NCBI GenBank assembly: GCA_017853455.1
Contig: JAFMJM010000091.1
Coordinates: 1-8,814 of the forward strand
Origin: Acidimicrobiia bacterium
GTDB lineage: Bacteria > Actinomycetota > Acidimicrobiia > IMCC26256 > PALSA-555
Direction: 5' to 3'
DNA: 8,814 nucleotides
Numbering within the stretch: position 1 is the first letter of the stretch; each line of letters starts with the position of its first letter. Made by a program: the position numbers and the translations under genes. Shown here in pieces: positions 1 through 6,386 of the stretch. The notes beneath the pieces were generated by a model that saw only the letters and a program-made list of their open reading frames with translations, made no database searches and had not been told where the DNA came from.

Positions 1-43
1 CGGCGCCGGTCGGGTCGGGGACGGTGGGGTCGGGCTCGGTCAC
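1..43 (-). CDS. Start of a downstream gene, possibly lysS (truncated by window edge)
   Basis: A GTG at 43 overlaps the coaX TGA as GTGA and opens a frame reading MTEPDPTVPDPTGA to the window edge (14 codons). The 4-bp overlap repeats the junction style used throughout this cluster, which is the main reason to believe it is a gene. Too little is visible to identify a domain; the visible part is an acidic, Pro-rich leader. In mycobacteria a lysyl-tRNA synthetase gene lies shortly after coaX, so lysS is a guess from synteny only. Downstream sequence is needed to identify it. Confidence 0.45.
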   Translation of the reverse strand, partial: MTEPDPTVPDPTGA

Positions 44-807
44 GGCTGGTTCCGTTCGAAGACGATGCGCAGCCCCTGGATGGTCAACCAGGGCTCGTGG
101 TGCTGGATGGTGCGGGAGTGAGGGATGATGGCATCCGCGAGGCCGCCGGTGGCGATCACGGTGCACTCCCCCAACTCGGCCTGGAACCGCTCGACCAGCG
201 CGTCGACCTGCCCGGAGTACCCGTAGACGGCGCCCGACTGGATCGACTCGACCGTCGACTTGCCGATCACGTGCCGCGGCGGGACGAGGTCGACCCGGCG
301 CAGCGCTGCCGCCCGGCCGAACAGCGCGTCGAGCGAGATCTCGATGCCGGGGAAGATCGCACCCCCGAGGTACTCCCCCTTCGCGCTGATCGCCTCGATG
401 GTGTTGGCCGTCCCGAAGTCGACCACGATCGACGGACCGCCGTAGAGGTCGTAGGCGGCCACGGCGTTGGCGATGCGGTCGGCCCCGACCTCCTTCGGGT
501 TGTCGTAGAGGATCGGCATCCCGGTCCGGACGCCCGGCTCGAGCACCAACGGCGAGAACCCGAAGTAGCGCTCGGTCATGTCGCGCAGGGCCGCGGTGAC
601 GTTGGGGACGCCCGACGCCACCGCCACCCCGCCGACGTGCTCGTCGAAGGCGAAGCCGTGGAACCCGAGGAACTGCTGGATCATCAGCGCCAGCTCGTCG
701 GAGGTCCGCTCCGCCACGGTGGCGATCCGCCAGTGGTCGGCGAGCTCAGGGCCGTCGAAGAGCCCGATCACCATCTGGGTGTTGCCCACGTCGATGCACA
801 GGAGCAC
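40..807 (-). CDS. coaX: Type III pantothenate kinase (CoaX)
   Basis: CoaX phosphorylates pantothenate to 4'-phosphopantothenate, the first committed step of coenzyme A synthesis. The 255-residue product belongs to the ASKHA kinase fold: the N-terminal LLCIDVGNTQMVIGLFDG (residues 2-19) carries the DxGNT phosphate-1 loop, then GADRIANAVAAYDLY (108-122), DFGTANTIEAI (130-140, the phosphate-2 loop; most relatives have DFGTATT, so N135 is a mild variation) and GGAIFPGI (148-155). The C-terminal ATGGLA (219-224) is the adenosine-side motif. The start is GTG at 807, one base after the nadC stop, with GGAGG at 813-817. Type III kinases are not inhibited by CoA, by family knowledge, so flux control probably lies elsewhere. 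The stop overlaps another GTG start by 4 bp. Confidence 0.96.
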   Translation of the reverse strand: MLLCIDVGNTQMVIGLFDGPELADHWRIATVAERTSDELALMIQQFLGFHGFAFDEHVGGVAVASGVPNVTAALRDMTERYFGFSPLVLEPGVRTGMPILYDNPKEVGADRIANAVAAYDLYGGPSIVVDFGTANTIEAISAKGEYLGGAIFPGIEISLDALFGRAAALRRVDLVPPRHVIGKSTVESIQSGAVYGYSGQVDALVERFQAELGECTVIATGGLADAIIPHSRTIQHHEPWLTIQGLRIVFERNQP

Positions 808-808
808 G

Positions 809-1708
809 TCAGCCTCCGATCGGTCCCACGGCGCCCGGAGCGACGTCGAGCCCGAGGTCGAGGGCGGGCGCCGACTGGGTGATGGCGCTGGTGGAGATGA
901 GGTCGGCGCCGGTGCGGGCGTAGTCGGCCACGGTCGCGAGCGTCACCCCGCCGGAGATCTCGACCCGGGTCGCCGGCGCCGTCGCCCGCACGATCGCCAC
1001 GCAGGCGCCCGCCTCGGCCGGCGTCATGTTGTCGAGCATCACGACGTCGGCCCCGGCGGCGACCGCCTCCTCGACCTGCTCGGCCCGGTCGCACTCGACC
1101 TCGACCCCGAGCCCGGGCCACCGGCGGCGGGCCTCGGCCACCACGGCGGCGATCGTCGTGCCGGCGAGGTGGTTGTCCTTGACCAGCACCAGCTCCGACA
1201 GGGTGAAGCGGTGGTTGGCGCCGCCGCCGGCCCGCACGGCGGCCTTCTCGAGGAGCCGCAGCCCCGGCAGGGTCTTACGGGTCTCGACGATCCGCGCGCC
1301 CCCCGCCGCGGCGTCGACGAACGCCCGGGTGAGCGTGGCGATCCCCGAGAGGTGGCAGAGGAAGTTGAGGGCGGTGCGCTCACCGGTCAGGACCGAGGGC
1401 AGCGGTCCGACGACCTCGGCCACGGCCACCCCGGGCGTGATCCGGTCACCGTCGGCGGCGAGCCAGGTCACCGCCACCGCCGGGTCGAGGCGACGGTAGG
1501 TCTCGGTGGCGCAGGCCGACCCCGCCAGCACCCCCGCCGCCCGCGGCACGATCGAGGCGGTGACCCCGACCGCTTCCGGGAGCAGCGCGGCGCTGACGTC
1601 GCCGCGCTCGTCGAGGTCCTCGGCCAGGGCCCGGGCCACCGCGTCGGCCACCGCCGCGGCCGGCGGGTCGACGCCGACGATCGGATCGCCGGGCAGGCGC
1701 GGCGTCAT
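809..1708 (-). CDS. nadC: Nicotinate-nucleotide pyrophosphorylase, carboxylating (NadC)
   Basis: NadC (quinolinate phosphoribosyltransferase) makes nicotinate mononucleotide from quinolinate and PRPP, releasing CO2. The 299-residue protein has the family motifs: EDLDERGDVS (residues 30-39), GERTALNFLCHLSGIAT (109-125), ETRKTLPGLRLLEKAAVRAG (142-161), GGANHRFTL (162-170), LVKDNHL (175-181), VEVECD (202-207), VMLDNM (223-228) and VEISGGV (249-255). The many basic residues around 144-167 form the substrate phosphate and carboxylate sites. The start is ATG at 1708, overlapping the nadB stop by 4 bp, with a GGAG sequence 8 bases upstream. One base separates its TGA from the coaX GTG. nadB-nadC adjacency is common, and the intervening nadA step must be encoded elsewhere. 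Confidence 0.97.
   Translation of the reverse strand: MTPRLPGDPIVGVDPPAAAVADAVARALAEDLDERGDVSAALLPEAVGVTASIVPRAAGVLAGSACATETYRRLDPAVAVTWLAADGDRITPGVAVAEVVGPLPSVLTGERTALNFLCHLSGIATLTRAFVDAAAGGARIVETRKTLPGLRLLEKAAVRAGGGANHRFTLSELVLVKDNHLAGTTIAAVVAEARRRWPGLGVEVECDRAEQVEEAVAAGADVVMLDNMTPAEAGACVAIVRATAPATRVEISGGVTLATVADYARTGADLISTSAITQSAPALDLGLDVAPGAVGPIGG
813..817 (-). promoter_or_regulatory. Shine-Dalgarno for coaX inside the nadC 3' end
   Basis: GGAGG on the minus strand lies 5 bases before the GTG at 807 and settles that start for coaX, which otherwise has an unusual TGA-C-GTG junction with nadC. Confidence 0.7.
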
Positions 1709-3282
1709 GCGCCCGTCTCCAGGTCGGCGGTCGCCGGGAGCGGCACGAAGGCCGGCGCGCCGTCGCGTCCGAACACGAACCGGCCGTCGAAGGCGTGGTC
1801 ACGGTCGGGATGGTCGAGGCGGGTGTGCGTGCCGCGCGACTCCTCACGGGCGAGTGCCGCGTGGACCAACGCCCGGCCGACGTCGAGGAGGTTGGCGTCC
1901 TCCAGGGTGCGGGCCCGCATGGAGCCGAGGGCCACGGACGCCCGCTCCAGGCTGGCCCGCTCACGCAGGACCCCGGCGTCGCGGGTGAGCACCCGCTGGA
2001 ACTCGGCACGATCGGTCGTTCCCCCCACGTCGGGACGACCCACCGGGCCCGGGGCCCAGGGCGCGATGCCGCGCATCACCCCGGTCTGGGTGGGCCCGTC
2101 GCGCCCGGCGACGATCGCCTCGACGATGCGCGACCCGAACACCAGGCCGTCGAGGAGCGAGTTCGAGGCGAGCCGGTTGGCGCCGTGCACACCACTGCAC
2201 GCCGCCTCGCCGCACGCCCACAGGCCGGCGAGGTTGCTCGCGCCGTCGAGGTCGGTGGCGATGCCGCCCGAGAGGTAGTGCGCCGCCGGGGCCACCGGCA
2301 GGAAGTCGTGCGTGGGGTCGAGGCCGAGGGCGCGCACGTGCCCCCAGATGGTCGGGAACCGGTCGGGGAAGTTCGGGATGGCGGTGGCGTCGAGCCAGAG
2401 GTGGTCGAGCCCGCGCTCGTTGCACCGACGGGTGATCGCCCGGGCCACGACGTCACGCGGCGCGAGGTCGCCGAGGGGGTGCTCCTCGAGCATGAAGGCC
2501 ACCCCGTCGTCGTCGCGCAGGATCGCCCCCTCGCCCCGGAGCGCCTCCGACAGCAGGACCCGCGGGGTCGTCGGGGCGTCGAGCGCGGTCGGGTGGAACT
2601 GCATGAACTCCAGGTCGGCGACCGCCACCCCGGCGCGCAGCGCCATGGCGATGCCGTCGCCGGTGGCGACCGGCGGGTTGGTGGTGACGGCGAAGCACTG
2701 GCCGGCGCCACCGGTGGCGACGACGGTGTGCCCGGCCCGGACCTGGCGCGGCGCCCCGGCGGCGTCGAGGGCCCGGACCCCCACGCACCGGCCGCCCTCC
2801 ACCAGCAGGTCGGTGACCCGCCACCGCTCGCGGATCTCGATGCCGAGGTCGCGGGTCGTGGCCGCCAGGGCGCGTTGGATCTCGGCGCCGGTGGCGTCGC
2901 CCCCGGCGTGGATGACCCGGGCGACCGAGTGACCGCCCTCCCGGGTGGTGGCGAGGACCGGTCCGAGCTGGTCGAACCGGGCGCCCGAGCCGATCAGGTC
3001 CCGGATCCGCTCGGGGCCCTCGGTCACCAGCACGCGCACGGCGTCGACGTCGCACAGGTGGGCACCGGCGGTGATCGTGTCGGCGAGGTGGAGGTCCGGC
3101 GAGTCGCGGTCCTCCTCGAGGGCGGCGGCCACGCCCCCCTGGGCCCACGAGGTCGCCGAGTCGTCGAACTCGGCCTTCGTCAGGACGATCGCCGTCCGAC
3201 CCTGGCGCGCCGCGTGCGCGGCCGCGGTCAGTCCGGCGACTCCGCTTCCGAGGACGAGGACGTCGGCCGCGGGGGTCGGCAC
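1705..3282 (-). CDS. nadB: L-aspartate oxidase (NadB)
   Basis: NadB is a flavoenzyme that oxidises L-aspartate to iminoaspartate, the first step of de novo NAD synthesis. The 525-residue protein has FAD-binding VLVLGSGVAGLTAA (residues 8-21), SATSWAQGGVAAAL (42-55), REGGHSVARVIHAGGDATG (114-132), FMQFHPTAL (226-234), PRDVVARAI (275-283), AAHYLSGGI (333-341) and CGEAACSGVHGANRLASNSL (357-376). H230, R276, H335 and R370 align with E. coli H244, R290, H351 and R386 of the active site, which favours NadB over succinate dehydrogenase or fumarate reductase flavoproteins. The C-terminal helical domain is present. The start is GTG at 3282, 4 bp after panD, with a weak Shine-Dalgarno. The stop overlaps nadC as ATGA. 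The partner quinolinate synthase gene nadA is absent from the window. Confidence 0.96.
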   Translation of the reverse strand: MPTPAADVLVLGSGVAGLTAAAHAARQGRTAIVLTKAEFDDSATSWAQGGVAAALEEDRDSPDLHLADTITAGAHLCDVDAVRVLVTEGPERIRDLIGSGARFDQLGPVLATTREGGHSVARVIHAGGDATGAEIQRALAATTRDLGIEIRERWRVTDLLVEGGRCVGVRALDAAGAPRQVRAGHTVVATGGAGQCFAVTTNPPVATGDGIAMALRAGVAVADLEFMQFHPTALDAPTTPRVLLSEALRGEGAILRDDDGVAFMLEEHPLGDLAPRDVVARAITRRCNERGLDHLWLDATAIPNFPDRFPTIWGHVRALGLDPTHDFLPVAPAAHYLSGGIATDLDGASNLAGLWACGEAACSGVHGANRLASNSLLDGLVFGSRIVEAIVAGRDGPTQTGVMRGIAPWAPGPVGRPDVGGTTDRAEFQRVLTRDAGVLRERASLERASVALGSMRARTLEDANLLDVGRALVHAALAREESRGTHTRLDHPDRDHAFDGRFVFGRDGAPAFVPLPATADLETGA

Positions 3283-3286
3283 GGGG

Positions 3287-3655
3287 TCAGTCCGTGCTCA
3301 CCGCGTGGAGGCCGGAGAGCGGGCGGTTCTGCTCGTCGACCATCACGATGGTGGGCGAGTACGCCGCCAGCTCGGCCTCCTCGTACTGCGCGTAGGTGAT
3401 GATGATGACCTTGTCACCCGGCTGCACCAGCCGGGCGGCGGCGCCGTTGAGGATGACGTCACCCGGACCGCCGGTGATGGCGTACGTCTCGAACCGGGCG
3501 CCGTTGTCGATGTCGAGCACGTGGACCTGCTCGTTCTCGAGGATGTCGGCCAGTTCCATCAGCTGCGGATCGAGCGTGATCGAGCCGACGTAGTTCAGGT
3601 CGGCACCCACCACGGTCGCCCGGTGGATCTTCGACTTCATCATGGTCCGGCGCAT
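3287..3655 (-). CDS. panD: Aspartate 1-decarboxylase proenzyme (PanD)
   Basis: PanD decarboxylates L-aspartate to beta-alanine for pantothenate. The 122-residue proenzyme begins MRRTMMKSKIHRATV, matching the family's usual MLRTMLKSKIHRATV opening, which settles the start at the first ATG (3655) rather than the internal Met codons. The self-cleavage site is G24-S25 in LNYVGSITLD; S25 would become the pyruvoyl group of the alpha chain. K9, R54 and Y58 are at conserved active-site positions, and NGAAARLVQPGDKVIIITYA (70-89) is typical. The gene overlaps panC by one base and is followed after 4 bp by nadB. Both PanD and NadB use aspartate, so the operon branches one substrate into two cofactors. 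In proteobacteria maturation can need PanZ; actinobacterial enzymes are generally self-processing, by recall. Confidence 0.97.
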   Translation of the reverse strand: MRRTMMKSKIHRATVVGADLNYVGSITLDPQLMELADILENEQVHVLDIDNGARFETYAITGGPGDVILNGAAARLVQPGDKVIIITYAQYEEAELAAYSPTIVMVDEQNRPLSGLHAVSTD

Positions 3656-4554
3656 CAGCCCTCGCTCTCTCGCGCCACGACGCCGAGGTCGACCTCGACG
3701 TTCGCTCCGTTCACCGACACCGTCATGTTGTCGATGAGTCGGGCCTTCCCGACCCGGGCGGCCACCGCCACCAGCACCTCGCCGGCGATGATCGTCACGG
3801 GGGTGAGATCACCCGCGTCGACGACCTCCGCGTAGTCGAGTTCGACCTTGGGCTCGGTGGCGATCAGACCGGCGAGCACCCGGTGGACGGCGTCGGGCGC
3901 CCGCTCCCCGGCGGTGATCGCCGCCGCCGCCTCGTGGAGGGCCCGCGACAGGACCGTGGCGGCCCGCCGCTCGTCGGGGTCGAGGTAGGAGTTGCGGCTC
4001 GACATCGCCAGTCCGTCGGCCTCACGCACCAGCGGGCAACCCACGACCTCGACCGGCAGGTCGAGGTCCTGGGCCATGCGCCGCACCACCGCCACCTGCT
4101 GGGCGTCCTTGCGCCCGAAGAACGCCTGGCACGGTCCGACCATGGAGAAGAGCTTCGCCACGACCGTGGTCACACCGTCGAAGTGGGTCGGCCGCGACTT
4201 GCCGCAGAGGCCCTCGGTGAGACCGTCGACGTGCACGGTCGTGCAGATGGGCCGTGGGTACATCTCCTCGACCGCCGGCACGAACAGCACGTCGACCCCG
4301 GCCTCCTCGCACACCACCGCGTCGCCGGCGAGGTCGCGCGGGTACCCGGCCAGGTCCTCGGTCGGGGCGAACTGCAACGGGTTGACGAACAGCGACACCA
4401 CGACGAAGTCGGCCTGGGCGCGCGCCTCGTGCATCAACGACCGGTGCCCGGCGTGGAAGTAGCCCATGGTCGGGACGAAGCCGACCCGCTTGCCCTGGGC
4501 GCGGGCGTCGTCGCAGATGGCCCGCAGCTCGTGGACGCGACCGATGGTGATCAC
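3655..4554 (-). CDS. panC: Pantothenate synthetase (pantoate-beta-alanine ligase, PanC)
   Basis: PanC joins pantoate and beta-alanine using ATP via a pantoyl-adenylate, giving pantothenate. The 299-residue product has the expected length and order: PTMGYFHAGHRSL (residues 28-40, the HxGH nucleotidyltransferase motif at H34 and H37), SLFVNPLQF (54-62), YPRDL (71-75), GLCGKSRPTHFDGVTTVVAKL (111-135), FGRKDAQQ (146-153, with K149 at the conserved lysine) and MSSRNSYL (184-191). The FGRKD Arg is less common than Glu or Gln in this loop but is not at a catalytic position. The start is GTG at 4554, overlapping the DUF2520 stop. Its TGA shares one base with the panD ATG (TGATG). The beta-alanine it needs comes from the adjacent PanD. 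The pantoate supplier PanB is not in the window. Confidence 0.97.
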   Translation of the reverse strand: MITIGRVHELRAICDDARAQGKRVGFVPTMGYFHAGHRSLMHEARAQADFVVVSLFVNPLQFAPTEDLAGYPRDLAGDAVVCEEAGVDVLFVPAVEEMYPRPICTTVHVDGLTEGLCGKSRPTHFDGVTTVVAKLFSMVGPCQAFFGRKDAQQVAVVRRMAQDLDLPVEVVGCPLVREADGLAMSSRNSYLDPDERRAATVLSRALHEAAAAITAGERAPDAVHRVLAGLIATEPKVELDYAEVVDAGDLTPVTIIAGEVLVAVAARVGKARLIDNMTVSVNGANVEVDLGVVARESEG

Positions 4555-5408
4555 GCGGCGGCCCCGGGGGCGACCCGACCGACGGATCCATCCGCCAGCA
4601 GGGTACGGAGGGCCGGGTCGTCGCGACCGGTGAGGAGCAACGCCGCGTGGGCCAGTGCCCGGTAGGCGTCACGCTCCCCGGGGGCGACGGCGTCGAGGTG
4701 GGCCGCGACCGTGGCGACGTCACCGCGCGCCACCGGGCCCGTGAGGGCGGCCGCCGGTCCGAGGGTCTCGGCGTTGACGACCGCGGCGCGCACGAGCGGC
4801 CAGAAGGCCTCACCCGGCACGCCGGCGTCGGCGGCGAGACGGTCGACCTGACCGAGGAGCGCGACCAGGTGGTTCGACGCCACCGCCGCAGCTGCGTGGT
4901 ACGCCGCCCGGCGGTCGTCGGTCACCACGAAGGGCTGCAGGCCGAGGGCACGGGCCAGGTCGGTGACGGCCGGCGGGCCGGCCACGGCGGCCCAGGCACC
5001 CTCGAGCCGGTGCGGATCCGCGGCGGCGAACGTCTGGAGCGGGTGGAGCGCACCGACGGCGACGTCGGGGCGGGCGAGCGCGACGGCCGCCAGGGCCTCG
5101 GTGCCCCGCGCGCCCGAGCAGTGGACGATCAGCGCCCCCGGCTCGAGCCCCGGCGCGACGGCTTCCGCCACCTCGGCCAGCGCGGCGTCGGGGGGCGTGA
5201 GCAGCACCAGGTCGGCACTACGCCCCACCTCGGCGACCGGGGTCGGAGCGCACCCGAGGCGGGCGGCGGCGGCCCGGGTCGACGGCGAGTCGGGCGACCG
5301 GCCCGCCACCCCGACCGCGCGCGAGCCGCCGGCGACCAGCGCCAGGGCGAGTGAGGTCCCGGCCCGGCCGGGACCCACGAGCGCGAAGGTTCGCGGGGTG
5401 GTGTGCAT
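4551..5408 (-). CDS. Rossmann-fold DUF2520 oxidoreductase, candidate ketopantoate reductase
   Basis: This 285-residue protein begins with a dinucleotide-binding fold: FALVGPGRAGTSLALALV (residues 8-25) carries GPGRAG, a GxGxxG motif near the N-terminus. AGRSPDS (35-41) follows at the end of the second strand, then DLVLLTPPDAALAEVA (66-81), LIVHCSGARGTEAL (93-106) and GALHPLQTF (119-127). The C-terminal half has the all-helical DUF2520 look, with AAYHAAAAVASNHLVALLGQ (168-187). M. tuberculosis has the same type of gene (Rv3603c) directly before panC. Family members elsewhere (PanG, described in Francisella) act as ketopantoate reductases, so an NAD(P)H-dependent role in pantothenate synthesis is a reasonable inference. 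The start is ATG at 5408, with AAAGGGA upstream; longer in-frame starts would run into folK and encode a low-complexity Pro/Gly/Arg stretch. The stop overlaps panC by 4 bp (GTGA). Confidence 0.85.
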   Translation of the reverse strand: MHTTPRTFALVGPGRAGTSLALALVAGGSRAVGVAGRSPDSPSTRAAAARLGCAPTPVAEVGRSADLVLLTPPDAALAEVAEAVAPGLEPGALIVHCSGARGTEALAAVALARPDVAVGALHPLQTFAAADPHRLEGAWAAVAGPPAVTDLARALGLQPFVVTDDRRAAYHAAAAVASNHLVALLGQVDRLAADAGVPGEAFWPLVRAAVVNAETLGPAAALTGPVARGDVATVAAHLDAVAPGERDAYRALAHAALLLTGRDDPALRTLLADGSVGRVAPGAAA

Positions 5409-5416
5409 GGGAACGG

Positions 5417-5423
5417 TCCCTTT
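5417..5423 (-). promoter_or_regulatory. Shine-Dalgarno that fixes the DUF2520 gene start, with a small hairpin
   Basis: AAAGGGA on the minus strand lies 8 bases before the ATG at 5408 and supports that start over in-frame sites further upstream. Its GGGA can pair with TCCC (5409-5412) directly before the ATG, across a 4-base loop (CCGT). The stem is only 4 bp, so any masking of the ribosome site would be weak. Confidence 0.45.
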
Positions 5424-5473
5424 CGCTCCGGCCCGCGGGGGTGCCGGTCTGGGGGGACTGACGGAACGGGCCC

Positions 5474-5504
5474 ATGGTAGGCCGATCGGCCCGGTCGGCG
5501 TCCA
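5474..5504 (-). promoter_or_regulatory. Possible promoter for the DUF2520-panCD-nadBC-coaX module, with a 12-bp dyad
   Basis: On the minus strand TACCAT (5474-5479) fits TANNNT and lies 19 bp downstream of TGGACG (5499-5504), a weak TTGACA relative. Transcription would start near 5467, giving an untranslated leader of about 59 bases before the ATG at 5408. The spacer contains GGCCGATCGGCC (5480-5491), a perfect 12-bp palindrome well placed for a repressor. The support is positional: this is the only sizeable non-coding gap in the window and it separates two pathway modules. The -35 match and the long spacer are poor. Confidence 0.28.
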
Positions 5505-5512
5505 GCCACCCG

Positions 5513-5530
5513 CCGCCGGGGCCCCGGCGG
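5513..5530 (-). terminator. 18-bp perfect GC palindrome after folK, possible terminator or attenuator
   Basis: The sequence CCGCCGGGGCCCCGGCGG is its own reverse complement and lies 15 bp beyond the folK stop on the transcribed strand. As RNA it can form a 7-bp all-GC stem with a 4-base loop. No U-run follows, so canonical Rho-independent termination is not shown. Many high-GC actinobacterial terminators have poor U-tracts, so a partial terminator between the folate and CoA/NAD modules is plausible. A DNA-binding dyad is the alternative. Confidence 0.4.
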
Positions 5531-5545
5531 GCCCGGGAGCGATCC

Positions 5546-6010
5546 TCAGCCGGGCAGGCGCAGGACGAGGTCCGTCGGGCGGACCCCCTCCCAGACCCGG
5601 TCGGGGACCGGCACCCCCAGATCGGCCAGGGGCACGCACACGAAGCCCCGCTCGGCCCATCGGGGGTGCGGGACGACGAGGTCGGGCTCGTCGATCCGCT
5701 CGTCCCCGTAGAACAGGATGTCGACGTCGAGGGTGCGGGGGCCCCAGTGCTCGGTCCGGACCCGCCGGGCCTCCTGCTCGAGGCGCTGGCCGACGGCGAG
5801 GAGATCCCGGGCCGACAGCACGGTGTCGACGGCGACGACGGCGTTGTGGAAGTCGGGCTGCTCGGGACCCCCGACCGGATCGGTCTCGAGGACCTTCGAG
5901 ACGGCGACGACCGTCACCCCGGGGGTGGCCGCCAGACCGTCGACCGCACCCTGGAGGTGGGCCAACCGGTCGCCGAGGTTCGAGCCGATCCCGAGGTAGG
6001 CGCGGACCAC
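5546..6010 (-). CDS. folK: 6-hydroxymethyl-7,8-dihydropterin pyrophosphokinase (FolK)
   Basis: FolK transfers pyrophosphate from ATP to 6-hydroxymethyl-7,8-dihydropterin, producing the FolP substrate. The 154-residue product is close to the usual size for a stand-alone HPPK. Motifs in order: YLGIGSNLGDR (residues 5-15), ETDPVGGPEQPDFHNAV (42-58), the Mg/ATP-binding HWGPRTLDVDIL (88-99, with D95 and D97 as metal ligands) and VVPHPRW (112-118). The start is GTG at 6010, one base after the folB TGA (TGA-C-GTG), so it is probably translated by coupling; no strong Shine-Dalgarno is seen. The gene is not fused to folB or folP, as happens in some lineages. It is the last folate gene here and is followed by a 137-bp non-coding gap with palindromes. 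Confidence 0.96.
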   Translation of the reverse strand: MVRAYLGIGSNLGDRLAHLQGAVDGLAATPGVTVVAVSKVLETDPVGGPEQPDFHNAVVAVDTVLSARDLLAVGQRLEQEARRVRTEHWGPRTLDVDILFYGDERIDEPDLVVPHPRWAERGFVCVPLADLGVPVPDRVWEGVRPTDLVLRLPG

Positions 6011-6011
6011 G

Positions 6012-6362
6012 TCAGCGCGTGACCGTCACGCCGACCGAGTCCAGGACGATCGGCACGGGCGGGCGCAGCTTGCGCAGGCTGACGGTGACGCCCTGGACCC
6101 GCGGGTCGGTCCGACACTCGTCGGCGATCCGACCGGCGAGGCGCTCGAGCAGTTGGAAGCGCTCCTGGGCGACCACCGCCGCCACCGCCTCGGCCACGGC
6201 GCCGTAGTCGACCGTGTCGGCGAGATCGTCGGAGGCGGCGGCCGCCGTCAGGTCGACCACGAGGGTGATGTCGACGGCGAACGGCTGGGCCCGCTGCTGC
6301 TCCTCGGGCAGCACGCCGTGCACGCCCATGATCTCGATGCCGTTGATGTGGATGGTGTCCAC
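6012..6362 (-). CDS. folB: Dihydroneopterin aldolase (FolB)
   Basis: FolB cleaves 7,8-dihydroneopterin to 6-hydroxymethyl-7,8-dihydropterin and glycolaldehyde. The 116-residue length is typical of the octameric family. It opens with IHINGIEIMGVHGVLPEEQQ (residues 4-23) and continues with VDYGAV (51-56), LLERLAGRIA (71-80) and VSLRKLRPPVP (94-104). By alignment to known enzymes E21, Y53, E73 and K98 sit at the substrate-binding and catalytic positions. The start is GTG at 6362, supported by a strong GGGAGGAA Shine-Dalgarno at 6365-6372. The gene lies 24 bp after the phosphatase-like gene, and its TGA is one base before the folK start. Its substrate needs prior removal of phosphates from the FolE product, a step with no recognised enzyme in this window. 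Confidence 0.95.
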   Translation of the reverse strand: MDTIHINGIEIMGVHGVLPEEQQRAQPFAVDITLVVDLTAAAASDDLADTVDYGAVAEAVAAVVAQERFQLLERLAGRIADECRTDPRVQGVTVSLRKLRPPVPIVLDSVGVTVTR

Positions 6363-6386
6363 GGTTCCTCCCGGGTGGCGGGCGCG

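Noticed and set aside
130..140. CoaX DFGTANT loop (codons 130-136 of the protein) as a possible inactivating change; coordinates here are protein residues
   Set aside because: The catalytic Asp, Gly and Thr positions are kept and only the less conserved fifth position differs, so loss of function is not supported.
578..2278. Long open frame on the plus strand (566 codons) opposite coaX, nadC and nadB
   Set aside because: It is antisense to three well-identified genes, is low-complexity Arg/Gly/Pro/Ala-rich and shows no family motif. Such frames arise from strong GC bias at third codon positions.
1795..3399. Plus-strand frame of 534 codons opposite nadB
   Set aside because: It mirrors nadB codons, with biased composition and no motifs, while nadB on the other strand has every active-site residue.
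4105..4119. PanC FGRKD loop with Arg instead of the more usual Glu or Gln
   Set aside because: The conserved Lys and Asp are intact and the variable position is not catalytic, so this looks like ordinary family variation.
5409..5660. 84-codon upstream extension of the DUF2520 gene
   Set aside because: It would overlap folK and encode a Pro/Gly/Arg-rich stretch unlike the family. The ATG at 5408 has a ribosome site and places the Rossmann GxGxxG motif at the usual N-terminal position.
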